DNA of 64,000 bases from UBA1535 sp964371035 (lineage in GTDB: Bacteria > Bacillota > Clostridia > Tissierellales > Sedimentibacteraceae). Under the pieces are notes generated by a model. The model made no database searches. It was not told the DNA's origin and was given only the letters and a program-made list of their open reading frames with translations. The stretch spans positions 30,448 through 94,447 of the forward strand of contig CAYJLG010000006.1 in NCBI GenBank assembly GCA_964371035.1. The letters run 5' to 3'. Position numbers and translations under genes: made by a program. Below, in pieces: positions 18,670 to 27,932 of this stretch (the first letter of the stretch is position 1; the number at the start of each line of letters is the position of its first letter).

Positions 18670-19218
18670 TTATGTGACAATAAGAAATGTTAATAACAAT
18701 GTAGAAATCATAACAAACGGCACATAAGCAATAGTATCTCTATAATTAATCTTCTTAAGCAAAATCAAGATTATTCCTACTATTGCTAACATTAAAAGTG
18801 ATACTAAAGCTATAAAAAACAATTCTTCAATCCCCACGTAAAAACCTATTACACCCATAAGTTTGACATCTCCCATGCCTATAGAGCTTTTACTCAGCAT
18901 GCGCGCAATCAAAAATATAGAAAAACCTAAAGTTGCTCCTATAAAACTACCTAATAAGACATCAAATTCGATTTCATTGCTTTTAATCAACTCAAACATC
19001 AATAATAAGCATCTAACTATTATCATCAATATTAACATTTTATTTGATACAATTTTTCTTTTAAAATCTACATATCCTAATATTGATAAAAAACATATTA
19101 GCACTACATAATTGATTGTTTTTACTAATGAAATCATGCTAATTTGTAAAATAATTATGCTGCTTACTAATACAAGCATGCATGCACTTAAAGGTAAGTA
19201 GTTTTCTTTTTTCATCAT
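18670..19218 (-). CDS. Prepilin peptidase (A24 family, TadV/CpaA-like)
   Basis: A 182-residue membrane aspartyl peptidase with about six helices. The two catalytic aspartates are in VDFKRK (after the second helix) and GMGDVK, the classic A24 motif. It lacks the N-terminal methylase domain of PilD, as usual for the short TadV/CpaA form. It would cut the Flp pilin and the TadE-like pseudopilins encoded upstream. The stop codon lies 4 bp from the end of element A. Confidence 0.9.
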   Translation of the reverse strand: MMKKENYLPLSACMLVLVSSIIILQISMISLVKTINYVVLICFLSILGYVDFKRKIVSNKMLILMIIVRCLLLMFELIKSNEIEFDVLLGSFIGATLGFSIFLIARMLSKSSIGMGDVKLMGVIGFYVGIEELFFIALVSLLMLAIVGIILILLKKINYRDTIAYVPFVMISTLLLTFLIVT

Positions 19219-19278
19219 CGTCTCCTAAATTTTAGAATGAATTCTTAACTTTCAATATAATCTTTGATATTTTGCAAT

Positions 19279-20499
19279 CTAATCGTTTACTATTCCGTCT
19301 GTGTAATGAAATTCTATTTTAAAGTTGCCATGACCAATTTCTTTTGATATCTCTTCTGCTAGCTGCTCTAATTTCATAGCGTCTATTTCTGCTGTATCTC
19401 TTATAACTATTAACACAGATATTTTTTCATTCCCATTATAAGATAAATTGTCGTGTATTTTTCCATTCTCAGTTTCAATTTTTTCTGTTTTTTTAACTGA
19501 TTCAAGAGCTTCTTCGCTATATTTATTAATTACATTTTTTATGCTCTTTAAATTCAACTCTCCCTCGTTCGAATAAGTTTTTTTATCAGTATCTATTGAA
19601 TGAACAAAAGTATATTCGTCAGCATTTTTTTCATAAAAATCAAGTTTGATAGGTATCTTGACACTAGTTTTACCACGTTCTTTTTGAATTATCTTAATAA
19701 ATTCGTCTGTTCTAGTCCTCCAATCTACGTCCCAGATGTTTCGCCCTTCTTTATCTTTGTCTTCATCTTCAATTTGATCGGTTTCTTTGTTAATTAGAGT
19801 TGATTGCCATCCTATCGTAGAGGCATTTAGCCTAAAGCACATGATTTTTTCAGTGAATAATGGGAAATCTACTGACATACTATATATGACTGTAATATTA
19901 ATACTTTTTCCATCATCAAAGATGGTTGAAGTATCAAAGTTTAATCCATCTATTCCATTTATCACTCCAAGTCTTTTTAGGTATTCATCAGCATTTTTTT
20001 CTCCATAAAATGAATTCGGAATATACTTTTGAACTAAAAACTTACTCATAGGAGATGCTATCAACTTAGAAACTAAATAATTTTCTGTTTCATCTTTAGC
20101 AATAGTTACAAAAGCATCAATAATATATTGAGGATCTTTAAAGACAGCTTCAGGTGTTGGGTAATTTGAAGTTATCGCTACATCATTTGATGATTTAGAA
20201 TTTAAAATCACCGCCTCACCTCTAACTACACTTTCCAAATTTACAATTTCTTTTAAAAATTCGTCTGAATTATTTTTTGCATCGTTATCTTTACCAGTTC
20301 TAACAAATCCTAATTTGTTTGTAATATAACTATAAATTGAAATCTCTTTAGCTACTTGATTTATAGCGTGTTGTAGTATAACTTGAGTTTTTATAAATTT
20401 GCATAGGCTCAATACACTCAAAAAAGCTATCATGAAAACTATTAAAGATATAGATGCTTCTATGCTTAAAGATCCTCTTTTCGATTTCATTAGCAACAC
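19279..20499 (-). CDS. TadE-like pseudopilin, long form
   Basis: A 406-residue protein with an N-terminal TadE-type motif, RGSLSIEAS followed by a hydrophobic helix (about 12-33), which matches a prepilin-peptidase site (G before SLSIE). The rest is a large extracellular domain without a recognised fold, rich in charged residues, with Glu/Asp-rich stretches near 240-260. It lies 9 bp after the DUF5702 gene. It is much longer than typical TadE (about 200), so it is probably a minor pilin or assembly factor. Confidence 0.8.
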   Translation of the reverse strand: MLLMKSKRGSLSIEASISLIVFMIAFLSVLSLCKFIKTQVILQHAINQVAKEISIYSYITNKLGFVRTGKDNDAKNNSDEFLKEIVNLESVVRGEAVILNSKSSNDVAITSNYPTPEAVFKDPQYIIDAFVTIAKDETENYLVSKLIASPMSKFLVQKYIPNSFYGEKNADEYLKRLGVINGIDGLNFDTSTIFDDGKSINITVIYSMSVDFPLFTEKIMCFRLNASTIGWQSTLINKETDQIEDEDKDKEGRNIWDVDWRTRTDEFIKIIQKERGKTSVKIPIKLDFYEKNADEYTFVHSIDTDKKTYSNEGELNLKSIKNVINKYSEEALESVKKTEKIETENGKIHDNLSYNGNEKISVLIVIRDTAEIDAMKLEQLAEEISKEIGHGNFKIEFHYTDGIVND

Positions 20500-20508
20500 C
20501 TTTCTTGA

Positions 20509-23500
20509 TTAATATCCAAAAATAGAAGTATGATTCAACGAAAATCTATTTTCACTCCAAGGATTTCCAAAAACTCTTTGGCGCATAAAAGTAGTTTTAA
20601 CACCTACAATAGAATTGATTTTTAGCATCGTATAAGAATCTTTCAACTCAAATTCATCATCCATAGACAAAGATATGTTAAGTTTTATTAAATCCATCAT
20701 TCTAATTAAATATGTTTCTTTTTTTCCTCCCAGCATGCCTGAAAAAATAAACACTTTTAAATATTCTTTATAATTTAAAGTCACATTAGTCATAATTGGA
20801 GAAAAATTCGTGTTTGTACCCGTTACTTTTCCAATGTTACCATCTACAGTTATTTTTGAAACAAAATCATCTATAATTTTTTCGCATCCGTTTTTTACGT
20901 CGTCAGTCAAATTTTTCATGGCTTTTTTTGCTTCATTTTTAAATTCTGTATATCCATTTTCAAAAAACATTTCTTTAATTTCTCTTTTCATCGGATCTAT
21001 AAGTTCATCGATTTTTCCTTCTATTAAGCTTGGAAAATTCATCAAGTCATTTATCGGATCTGAAACGGTCGATAAATGATTTTCAATAAATGCTTGAATA
21101 TCTTGCATGTAATTATTGATAAAAAAATCAATTGCCAGCAATTTTACTTCTTTCAACAAACTATCGCTATCTTTTTCAATTTCTTTTACAAGAGAACTAT
21201 ATGCTTGTTCTAAATATTCATCTAGTTTAATTTCTGTCTTGCCTGAAGCATCATCTATTCTAAAGTCAAGGTTTATATTGATAGGCGTTAAAATCAAGTT
21301 AACTATTGACGCTACCATATCTTCAACTAAACTGTCTGCATATGCATCAAACGCCGTTTCTAACTTCTTTACACTATTGTCAGATGCTGTTTCTGCAAAC
21401 TCAACAATGCTATTATGTAACGAATCTAAACTTTTTTCAGTTATTGTTTTTGCAGTATAGATTATAGTTTCCTTAGTTAAATTTGAAGGTTTTAAAACCC
21501 ACGTCGTAAATGATTTGTATACGACAACATCTTCGCCGTCTAGCAGTTTTTTAAGATCTATTGCTGTTTCACCCATTGCCAGAGCTAAAATGAGCACATT
21601 TTGAACTAATGGAACACCAAACCCTGTAAATCCAGCTAAAGAAACTGCTATAGATAAAGTTGTAGCCTTAATTTCAGCATCGGTATATGCATATAATGAA
21701 TTCAAGGCAAATCTTATACCAAAAATTGTAGTTGCCGTATACGTATTATTTTTGTGTGTTTCGTCACCAGTTTTTCCCCAAAGTATGTATTCTATTTCTG
21801 AACCAAAAACGAAATTGTTTTTTTCATTTGATTCTACACCAGATAGCGTTTTTTCCACTTTTTTCGATTTTTCACTTAATACGGAAGTAGTCGCACAACT
21901 AAACATTTCTGTGATGTATTCTGAAATCAGCAGATCATCTCTAGCTTCTTCGACTAGATCACCTCCAAAATTCATGATTCCTTCCAACAAACCTACAGAA
22001 TTTTGCATTATCGCATTTTGATTAGTACTAATATCGTTGAAATCTTCATCTAAATCTGTAGAATTTGCTAACTCGTCACCTACATCACTCAATTTTTCAT
22101 CCATGATTGTCGTAGCTAATCCGTCAAAAATCTCACCCTTAGTAGGTATTTTATTTTTTTGCAAGTTGCTACTTAACTTTGCATCAATAACATTTACAGT
22201 CTCTTTAGCAGTGTCAAAAATTGAATCTTTTTCCTTCTCACTCTCATTTTCGTTAGCATTGTGAAGTTCAATATTTTTAAATGTATTTGATAAGTATCCT
22301 ACAAATTCTGATTTGTCATAATCTAAGAGTTTAGATTTTGTTAATTTTTCTGATAATTCTAGTGTGAAATTTTCATTGAAAATCTCTATCGCCTGATTAA
22401 AATCTTTAATACCGATATTCGTAATATTTATGTCTTTTTTTAAATTAAATTCCTCAGTCTCAAATATAAATAATTCATCAAAATAAGTTGCATTTTCTGC
22501 ACTCTTGCAGAATTCACTGGCATATTCGAGGTTGTTTTTAAAAATATTTTTCAAAAAATCAATTTCATCAGTATTTAAACTTTTATATGATTGATCGTGT
22601 TGTAACTCGAAAGATTTTTTAATATCATTTTCTTCCAATTGATCAATTTTTTCTTTCCATTCATTATTTTTAGTTTCTAATTTGGGCAGTAAACCTTTCA
22701 ATTCTTCAAGCTTATCAACAATAATCGCAGCTTCTGTTTCCATGTTTTTAGTAGATTGATACTTATTATTTAAGTCAAGATTTAGCGAAGTATAGTTTAA
22801 GTTAATAATATCTTCTATATCTTCTAATCTATTGTCATAATCGTCATAATAGATAGTAAAATCATCTATATACAAATTAATTTTAACTAATAGTTTCTCA
22901 TGGGCTAAGTTTGCCTCTACTAGTTCTTTATTTACTTCACCTTTTTTACCTGTAAAAGATTTTTTTAGCAATTCTTGATAATCTTCAAATTTATCATTTA
23001 ACAAGTCAAAATATTTTTTAGCTTTTACAATTGAAATTATATTTTCGTTTATAGAATAATAATATTTGACAATTTCTGACACTTCTGAGTTATCGTTTAT
23101 TTCACCTATTTCATCTGAGATTTTTTCATAGTCAAGTGTATTAAAAAAACTATACACTTCATTGTAGCTGACCTTGTTTGGATTTCCGATTTCAATCTTA
23201 CTACAATCATCTTCAAAATTTTCGTTTAAATATATAGAGTTAAGTAGATATGTTATATCAATCAACCCCATAAAATTTGAGTTGCCGTTTTTAGAAAAAT
23301 CTACTATGTCAAGAGCTGAAAAATTTCCGAGTTGTTTTTTTGAATTTTCATATGAAACAATAGATTTATAAACATCTTCGCAGATTTTATCAATCTCAGA
23401 TAGTGAGTTTTCATAATCCATCTTACTTTCTAACATCTGTTGCTGTTTAGGTACTTCTTTGAAAATTTTGAGTTTATCAACTAAACTGTTTCCTATACTT

Positions 23501-23988
23501 ACTATTCCTCTATATTTCATATATTCTACTATTTGTCGTTCAACTACGTGTGGATATAAAATTTGACTTCCCTCTATCCCTACCACTTCTAATTTTTCTG
23601 TAGTCATATCAACCAAATTGTTAAACTCATTTTTTTCCGTTGAAGATATTATACTTCTAATATCATTTAAAACATTTACTGTATATTCGTCTTCGTCGTT
23701 TATTTCTAATCCTACTGAATTTAGCGTACTCTCATAGTATTTAACTAAATTGTTTGATAATTCTTCTTCATCTCCTGAAATACATAACAAACCATACACA
23801 TCTTTTAGCACTTTGTTATAATCTGCTAACGCTGTATTTTGTGCTAAATCACTACAATCTGCAATCAATGTTTTTGCACCATATATTCTTAGAGCATCTA
23901 CAGTTACTCCACTTAATATTAAAAATGGAATTAGTAGCATAGCTAAAAACACAGTCACTGATCCATCGTTTCTATAAAAAAAGTTCAT
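20509..23988 (-). CDS. DUF5702-type Tad-associated giant protein
   Basis: A 1159-residue protein. The N-terminus (NDGSVTVFLAMLLIPFLILSG) is a TadE/TadG-like hydrophobic segment, but it lacks the Glu at position +5 of the true cleavage motif. Long predicted coiled-coil or helical stretches fill residues 180-520, a more hydrophobic segment lies near 740-800, and the C-terminus ends in an aromatic-rich tail. DUF5702 proteins occur in clostridial Tad loci and have no known function. The product is likely membrane-anchored and mostly outside the cell. It lies 9 bp upstream of the long TadE-like gene. Confidence 0.8.
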   Translation of the reverse strand: MNFFYRNDGSVTVFLAMLLIPFLILSGVTVDALRIYGAKTLIADCSDLAQNTALADYNKVLKDVYGLLCISGDEEELSNNLVKYYESTLNSVGLEINDEDEYTVNVLNDIRSIISSTEKNEFNNLVDMTTEKLEVVGIEGSQILYPHVVERQIVEYMKYRGIVSIGNSLVDKLKIFKEVPKQQQMLESKMDYENSLSEIDKICEDVYKSIVSYENSKKQLGNFSALDIVDFSKNGNSNFMGLIDITYLLNSIYLNENFEDDCSKIEIGNPNKVSYNEVYSFFNTLDYEKISDEIGEINDNSEVSEIVKYYYSINENIISIVKAKKYFDLLNDKFEDYQELLKKSFTGKKGEVNKELVEANLAHEKLLVKINLYIDDFTIYYDDYDNRLEDIEDIINLNYTSLNLDLNNKYQSTKNMETEAAIIVDKLEELKGLLPKLETKNNEWKEKIDQLEENDIKKSFELQHDQSYKSLNTDEIDFLKNIFKNNLEYASEFCKSAENATYFDELFIFETEEFNLKKDINITNIGIKDFNQAIEIFNENFTLELSEKLTKSKLLDYDKSEFVGYLSNTFKNIELHNANENESEKEKDSIFDTAKETVNVIDAKLSSNLQKNKIPTKGEIFDGLATTIMDEKLSDVGDELANSTDLDEDFNDISTNQNAIMQNSVGLLEGIMNFGGDLVEEARDDLLISEYITEMFSCATTSVLSEKSKKVEKTLSGVESNEKNNFVFGSEIEYILWGKTGDETHKNNTYTATTIFGIRFALNSLYAYTDAEIKATTLSIAVSLAGFTGFGVPLVQNVLILALAMGETAIDLKKLLDGEDVVVYKSFTTWVLKPSNLTKETIIYTAKTITEKSLDSLHNSIVEFAETASDNSVKKLETAFDAYADSLVEDMVASIVNLILTPININLDFRIDDASGKTEIKLDEYLEQAYSSLVKEIEKDSDSLLKEVKLLAIDFFINNYMQDIQAFIENHLSTVSDPINDLMNFPSLIEGKIDELIDPMKREIKEMFFENGYTEFKNEAKKAMKNLTDDVKNGCEKIIDDFVSKITVDGNIGKVTGTNTNFSPIMTNVTLNYKEYLKVFIFSGMLGGKKETYLIRMMDLIKLNISLSMDDEFELKDSYTMLKINSIVGVKTTFMRQRVFGNPWSENRFSLNHTSIFGY

Positions 23989-24030
23989 TTTTCCCCCATC
24001 ATATCCCCTTATAGATTGTTTCTATTAATC

Positions 24031-24723
24031 TCAAAGTAAAAGCTTACCAAATTCAATTATTTTTTTATAATACGAATCAATTTTGTCTTTCAAGTTGTAT
24101 TTTTCTAATAAAAAATTTGTAAGATCAAAAGCTAAGTCAATATTTCTAACGAATTCCGAGTGATCTCCTATATAACTAACTGCTTGTGAATTTAAAACTA
24201 ACTTGCTATCTATACCAATTATTTCTATAAATTTGGGCAAATTAAATTCATATGATATACTAACTCTTATTAAACTACTCAATCCTTCCGATTCTGAGCT
24301 AATATCTGTTGTCACATTGCCACCCGGCAAAAAATATCCACCTGAAAAAATATCGTTTAATTCATTTTCATAATCATCATAATTTTTAGAATGAATTCCA
24401 ATTAAATATCTGTACGGATCATGTGTACTAAAAACATCTGTTATAAAATCTTTACTCGGACTAAAATTATAATCTAACAATACATCCTTTTCACCTGCAT
24501 CAAAATCTGATGATAAATCATAAAATTGCTCGTATCCTGGAAAAATTATATTGTTGCATATTTTTTTAGACATATTTACTGCTTGCATATACATTACAGC
24601 TTGCTGAATTTGGATAAGGCATAGATAAAACAGCATGAAAACTACAATCATTACAATCGGCACAACTAATGTTGCTTCTATAGTCATGCTACCTTTTTGA
24701 TTATAAATCTCTTTGTACATCAT
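24031..24723 (-). CDS. TadE-like pseudopilin
   Basis: A 230-residue protein with NQKGSMTIEAT then a hydrophobic helix (about 12-37), the TadE-type prepilin motif with Gly before the cut and Glu at +5. The remainder is a soluble extracellular domain. Its start overlaps the end of the Flp pilin gene by 23 bp, which points to translational coupling. Close in length to standard TadE. Confidence 0.85.
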   Translation of the reverse strand: MMYKEIYNQKGSMTIEATLVVPIVMIVVFMLFYLCLIQIQQAVMYMQAVNMSKKICNNIIFPGYEQFYDLSSDFDAGEKDVLLDYNFSPSKDFITDVFSTHDPYRYLIGIHSKNYDDYENELNDIFSGGYFLPGGNVTTDISSESEGLSSLIRVSISYEFNLPKFIEIIGIDSKLVLNSQAVSYIGDHSEFVRNIDLAFDLTNFLLEKYNLKDKIDSYYKKIIEFGKLLL

Positions 24724-24934
24724 TTGATATTCTATTAAACATATCTTCTATCAAGTCACCGAGTTCGTTTCTAAATATAACTGCAATACCTATCAAAATG
24801 ATTACAATCAACATAATCGCTACAATTTCAGCTCCACCTTTTTCTTCTTTAATCAAAGAATTAAATGCATCTTTAACCTTCTTCCTTAACTTTAATCCCG
24901 CATTTAAAGTTGCTTTTTTTAATTGATTTGACAT
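24701..24934 (-). CDS. Flp-type major pilin (Flp1-like)
   Basis: A 77-residue pilin with a basic amphipathic leader (1-35), then EEKGGAEIVAIMLIVIILIG: a prepilin cleavage site (KG before GAE) and a hydrophobic helix, and a short acidic tail. The size and layout match the Flp1-like type IVb pilins of Gram-positive Tad systems. The gene sits between tadC and the first tadE-like gene, the usual place. The predicted mature pilin has about 40 residues. Confidence 0.85.
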   Translation of the reverse strand: MSNQLKKATLNAGLKLRKKVKDAFNSLIKEEKGGAEIVAIMLIVIILIGIAVIFRNELGDLIEDMFNRISNDVQRDL

Positions 24935-24966
24935 TGTTTGTCCTCCCTTTTATCATATTTTATAAA

Positions 24967-25836
24967 TTAAAAACTTGAAAAAACAGGTACGATTATCATT
25001 ATCATTACAGCAATTAACATGATTCCAATAGGAATCATCAGCTTTGAACCTGCTATTTCACTTTTAATCTTAACAATATATTTTTTTCTTTGCCAACTTT
25101 CCGCTGCTGTTTGCTTCAATAAAAATGAAACTTCTTTATTTCCTTTTTGCAAATTTTGAACTAAAATTGACACAAACTTTCTAATTTCTTTAATATCGCA
25201 CCGCTCTCCAAACTCTTTATATGCTATAACTTCTGAAGTCGCATTTTCAATGCTTTCCTCTGTAATTCTCATCTCTCTATATAGTTCTCCTTCGTCTTCT
25301 GACACTATTTTCCACGCATTGCGCATGGTCATCCCTGAATTAACTAAAAGTGTAAGTTTAGATACTGCATTTGGAAAAGTCCTTATCAGTGCTTCTTTCC
25401 TTTTAGCTACTTTCAAATCTATATCAAATTCAAAATACCAAATTAAAGTAAATAATGCTATAAGTCCAAATATTAATATAAAGGTATCATTAGCCAAAGC
25501 TGCAGCAAATAAAACGAATGGCGTAAATGTAATTAGATATGTGAAAATAGCCCCAGTATAAACATAACAATAGTAACTTGCATAATTTCTCCCATTAATT
25601 TGCATAAACTTTTTCTTTCTCTTAATTGATTTTTCAGAATTAAAATCAAATTTGATCAGATCGGTTATAGAAAAACCAATAAATAAAATATCTTTCATAA
25701 AAATTTCATTTTTTTTGAGTGGCTTAATCAAATGATTATAGCAATCATGATATTTTACATATAAAATTATCCAAAAAATAGTTATTATACTACCTACACA
25801 CATTATCATTATCTGAAAAAATCCTACTCCATTCAA
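24967..25836 (-). CDS. tadC: Tad type II secretion F family membrane protein (TadC-like)
   Basis: A 289-residue inner-membrane platform protein with an N-terminal helix, a cytoplasmic region, two central helices and a C-terminal T2SSF domain (ASKLTLLVNSGMTMRNAWK ... FLLKQTAAESWQRKKYIVKI) ending in a hydrophobic helix (about 268-287). It partners with the TadB-like protein encoded 45 bp upstream to couple the CpaF ATPase to pilus assembly. Confidence 0.85.
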   Translation of the reverse strand: MNGVGFFQIMIMCVGSIITIFWIILYVKYHDCYNHLIKPLKKNEIFMKDILFIGFSITDLIKFDFNSEKSIKRKKKFMQINGRNYASYYCYVYTGAIFTYLITFTPFVLFAAALANDTFILIFGLIALFTLIWYFEFDIDLKVAKRKEALIRTFPNAVSKLTLLVNSGMTMRNAWKIVSEDEGELYREMRITEESIENATSEVIAYKEFGERCDIKEIRKFVSILVQNLQKGNKEVSFLLKQTAAESWQRKKYIVKIKSEIAGSKLMIPIGIMLIAVMIMIIVPVFSSF

Positions 25837-25881
25837 TTCAATACCTCCATCAAACTATTATAAAATAACTAATCACAAATT

Positions 25882-26664
25882 TTAAACGCTTATATCTGTA
25901 ATTTTATTTCCTAAAAAATATGCAAAAATTACTGTGCACATTACAATACTCCTTATGATGATATTTATTGGGTTTGATGCTGAAAAAGTTCTGTCGCCTA
26001 AAAAATTTAATGCTAATGTAATTACAAAAGGCATAGTTAACATAATGTATAATTCAGTTTTTTTCTCAGCTATCGTAGCTTTTATATCCATTTCTATCTC
26101 TATTTTTTCATTGATTATATCTTTAGTTTCGTTGATTACAGCTTTTAGATTTCCTCCTGTCCTGTTACACGAATTAAATATATCGGCAAAATTTTTAATG
26201 TCTTCAACTCCGCTTCGTTTTGCAAAATTATCTAACAATATTTCAATAGTATATCCATTTTCCATGCCTATAACGATAGAATTTGTCTCGTTAAAAATGT
26301 TAGATTCGTCATTATATAGTAATCTCATGTCTTCTAAAACATCGTTAAATGCATTTTGTGTATTTTTACCTGCTGAATAGGACGAGGCTAGTGATTCTAA
26401 GAAATCCTTGAATTGCATCAACAATATGTTTTTTTCTTTTTTTATTAAATTCTTTTTGTAGATTGGTAAAAATAAAATTGAAATGATTAATCCACAAATA
26501 GAGCTAAAACCCATATTTTGAAACAGTATTTGTAGTGCTAAAAAAACTAAGACAAATGCTATAGCCGTACCTTTAGATATATCTTTAGTTCTCATTTCAA
26601 AAGTATTATAATCTTTTCCATTCCCTACTATGCTTTTAATCTTGGTATATTTATATTTCTTAAT
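25882..26664 (-). CDS. tadB: Tad type II secretion F family membrane protein (TadB-like), probable ATT start
   Basis: The first in-frame ATG is at 26595 (237 residues), but it has no Shine-Dalgarno site. The reading frame stays open 23 codons further to an ATT at 26664, and a GAGGTGG lies 6 nt before that ATT. The extra residues (KKYKYTKIKSIVGNG...) resemble the basic start of other TadB proteins, giving about 260 residues. The T2SSF domain follows (SLASSYSAGKNTQNAF ... FADIFNSCNRTGGNLK) with flanking membrane helices. If ATT is not used, the protein simply starts at 26595. TadB identity is firm; the start is a hypothesis. Confidence 0.8.
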   Translation of the reverse strand: MKKYKYTKIKSIVGNGKDYNTFEMRTKDISKGTAIAFVLVFLALQILFQNMGFSSICGLIISILFLPIYKKNLIKKEKNILLMQFKDFLESLASSYSAGKNTQNAFNDVLEDMRLLYNDESNIFNETNSIVIGMENGYTIEILLDNFAKRSGVEDIKNFADIFNSCNRTGGNLKAVINETKDIINEKIEIEMDIKATIAEKKTELYIMLTMPFVITLALNFLGDRTFSASNPINIIIRSIVMCTVIFAYFLGNKITDISV

Positions 26665-26695
26665 TTAAAACCACCTCATTTCTGATTAGATTTTG

Positions 26696-27931
26696 TTAAA
26701 CTATATTGGAGCTGTCGAGTTTTTTTGTATTTAAAAGTGTATTTTCAGTTTGTTGTAACTCTCCAACTACTTTATCACTAGCGTTTGAAGCATCGCTTTC
26801 TACTTCAACAAATTCAAACAACTTACGAGTAAGAATTTCACCATCTTCTATTCCTACTATTTCACTAATTTCTACTACTTTTCTAGATTTATCTCTCATC
26901 CTTGACAAGTGCACAATTATGTCTATTGCTGATGCAATTTGATGTCTAACTGCGCTTAAAGGCAAGTTTTCTCCTACTGTCAATACCATAGTTTCGAGCC
27001 TGCTTAACATATCTTTGGCTGAGTTTGCATGTCCAGTAGACAATGATCCATCGTGACCCGTATTCATTGCTTGTAGCATATCAAATGCTTCTATGCCTCT
27101 TACCTCACCTACTACAATTCTCTCTGGTCTCATCCTAAGCGCCGTTTTGATTAGATCTCTCATGTTTACTTCGCCTGCACCTGCACTATTTATATTTCTC
27201 GTTTCCATCCTTATCAAATTTTCGATACCAATTATTTGCAATTCAGCTGAATCCTCTATCGTAATTACGCGCTCATCTTTTGGTATAAAATTTGACAATG
27301 CATTTAAAAAAGTAGTTTTGCCCGATCCTGTTCCACCGCTAATAAATATATTATATTTAGCTTTTACGAGTAACTCTAAAAAATTTGCTACTTCTTGAGT
27401 AATAGATTCAAATTCAATCAACTTTTTGATAGTCATCGGTGTTTTCGAGAATTTTCTAATCGTTACTAGTGCACCATTTAAAGCAATAGGTGGCAGCACG
27501 ACGTTTACCCTTGATCCATCTGGCAATCTAGCATCTACTATCGGATTAGCCTGATTAACTTCACGCCCAGCTTTTCCAACAATCCTTTGGATAAGATCTC
27601 CTAGTTTTTCTTCGTTATCAAATTTTTCTTTTAACTTACTTATTCTTCCATTTTTTTCAATAAATATATTCTCATATCCATTAATCATGATTTCAGTTAT
27701 TTCTTCATCTTCCATTATGCTATCTAGCAGACCAAAACCTCTTATTGAATTATATATTCTGTTTGATATTTCAAGTTTAGCCTCTAATGTCAAAAACATT
27801 TTTTGATTAATATTTTCAGTATTAATCGTTAATTCGATAAACTCCAACAAATCTTTGTCATTTATCTCGTTTAAACTTATTTCATTGTCAACTTTTTCTT
27901 TAATCATCTCATAAAATTTTTGATATCTCAT
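26696..27931 (-). CDS. cpaF: Tad pilus assembly ATPase CpaF/TadA
   Basis: A 411-residue secretion ATPase of the VirB11/GspE group. An N-terminal domain with EEITEIMINGYENIFIE (about 76-92) is typical of CpaF, Walker A GGTGSGKTT is at 199-207, followed by the Asp box, Walker B-like RIVVGEVRG and a His box (TGHDGSLSTGHAN). It forms the cytoplasmic hexamer that drives Flp pilus assembly. One base separates it from the CpaE-like gene. Confidence 0.93.
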   Translation of the reverse strand: MRYQKFYEMIKEKVDNEISLNEINDKDLLEFIELTINTENINQKMFLTLEAKLEISNRIYNSIRGFGLLDSIMEDEEITEIMINGYENIFIEKNGRISKLKEKFDNEEKLGDLIQRIVGKAGREVNQANPIVDARLPDGSRVNVVLPPIALNGALVTIRKFSKTPMTIKKLIEFESITQEVANFLELLVKAKYNIFISGGTGSGKTTFLNALSNFIPKDERVITIEDSAELQIIGIENLIRMETRNINSAGAGEVNMRDLIKTALRMRPERIVVGEVRGIEAFDMLQAMNTGHDGSLSTGHANSAKDMLSRLETMVLTVGENLPLSAVRHQIASAIDIIVHLSRMRDKSRKVVEISEIVGIEDGEILTRKLFEFVEVESDASNASDKVVGELQQTENTLLNTKKLDSSNIV

Positions 27932-27932
27932 C

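Noticed and set aside
20509..23988. Many open frames on the plus strand opposite the Tad genes
   Set aside because: They lack ribosome-binding sites and domains and mirror the coding strand's codon bias.
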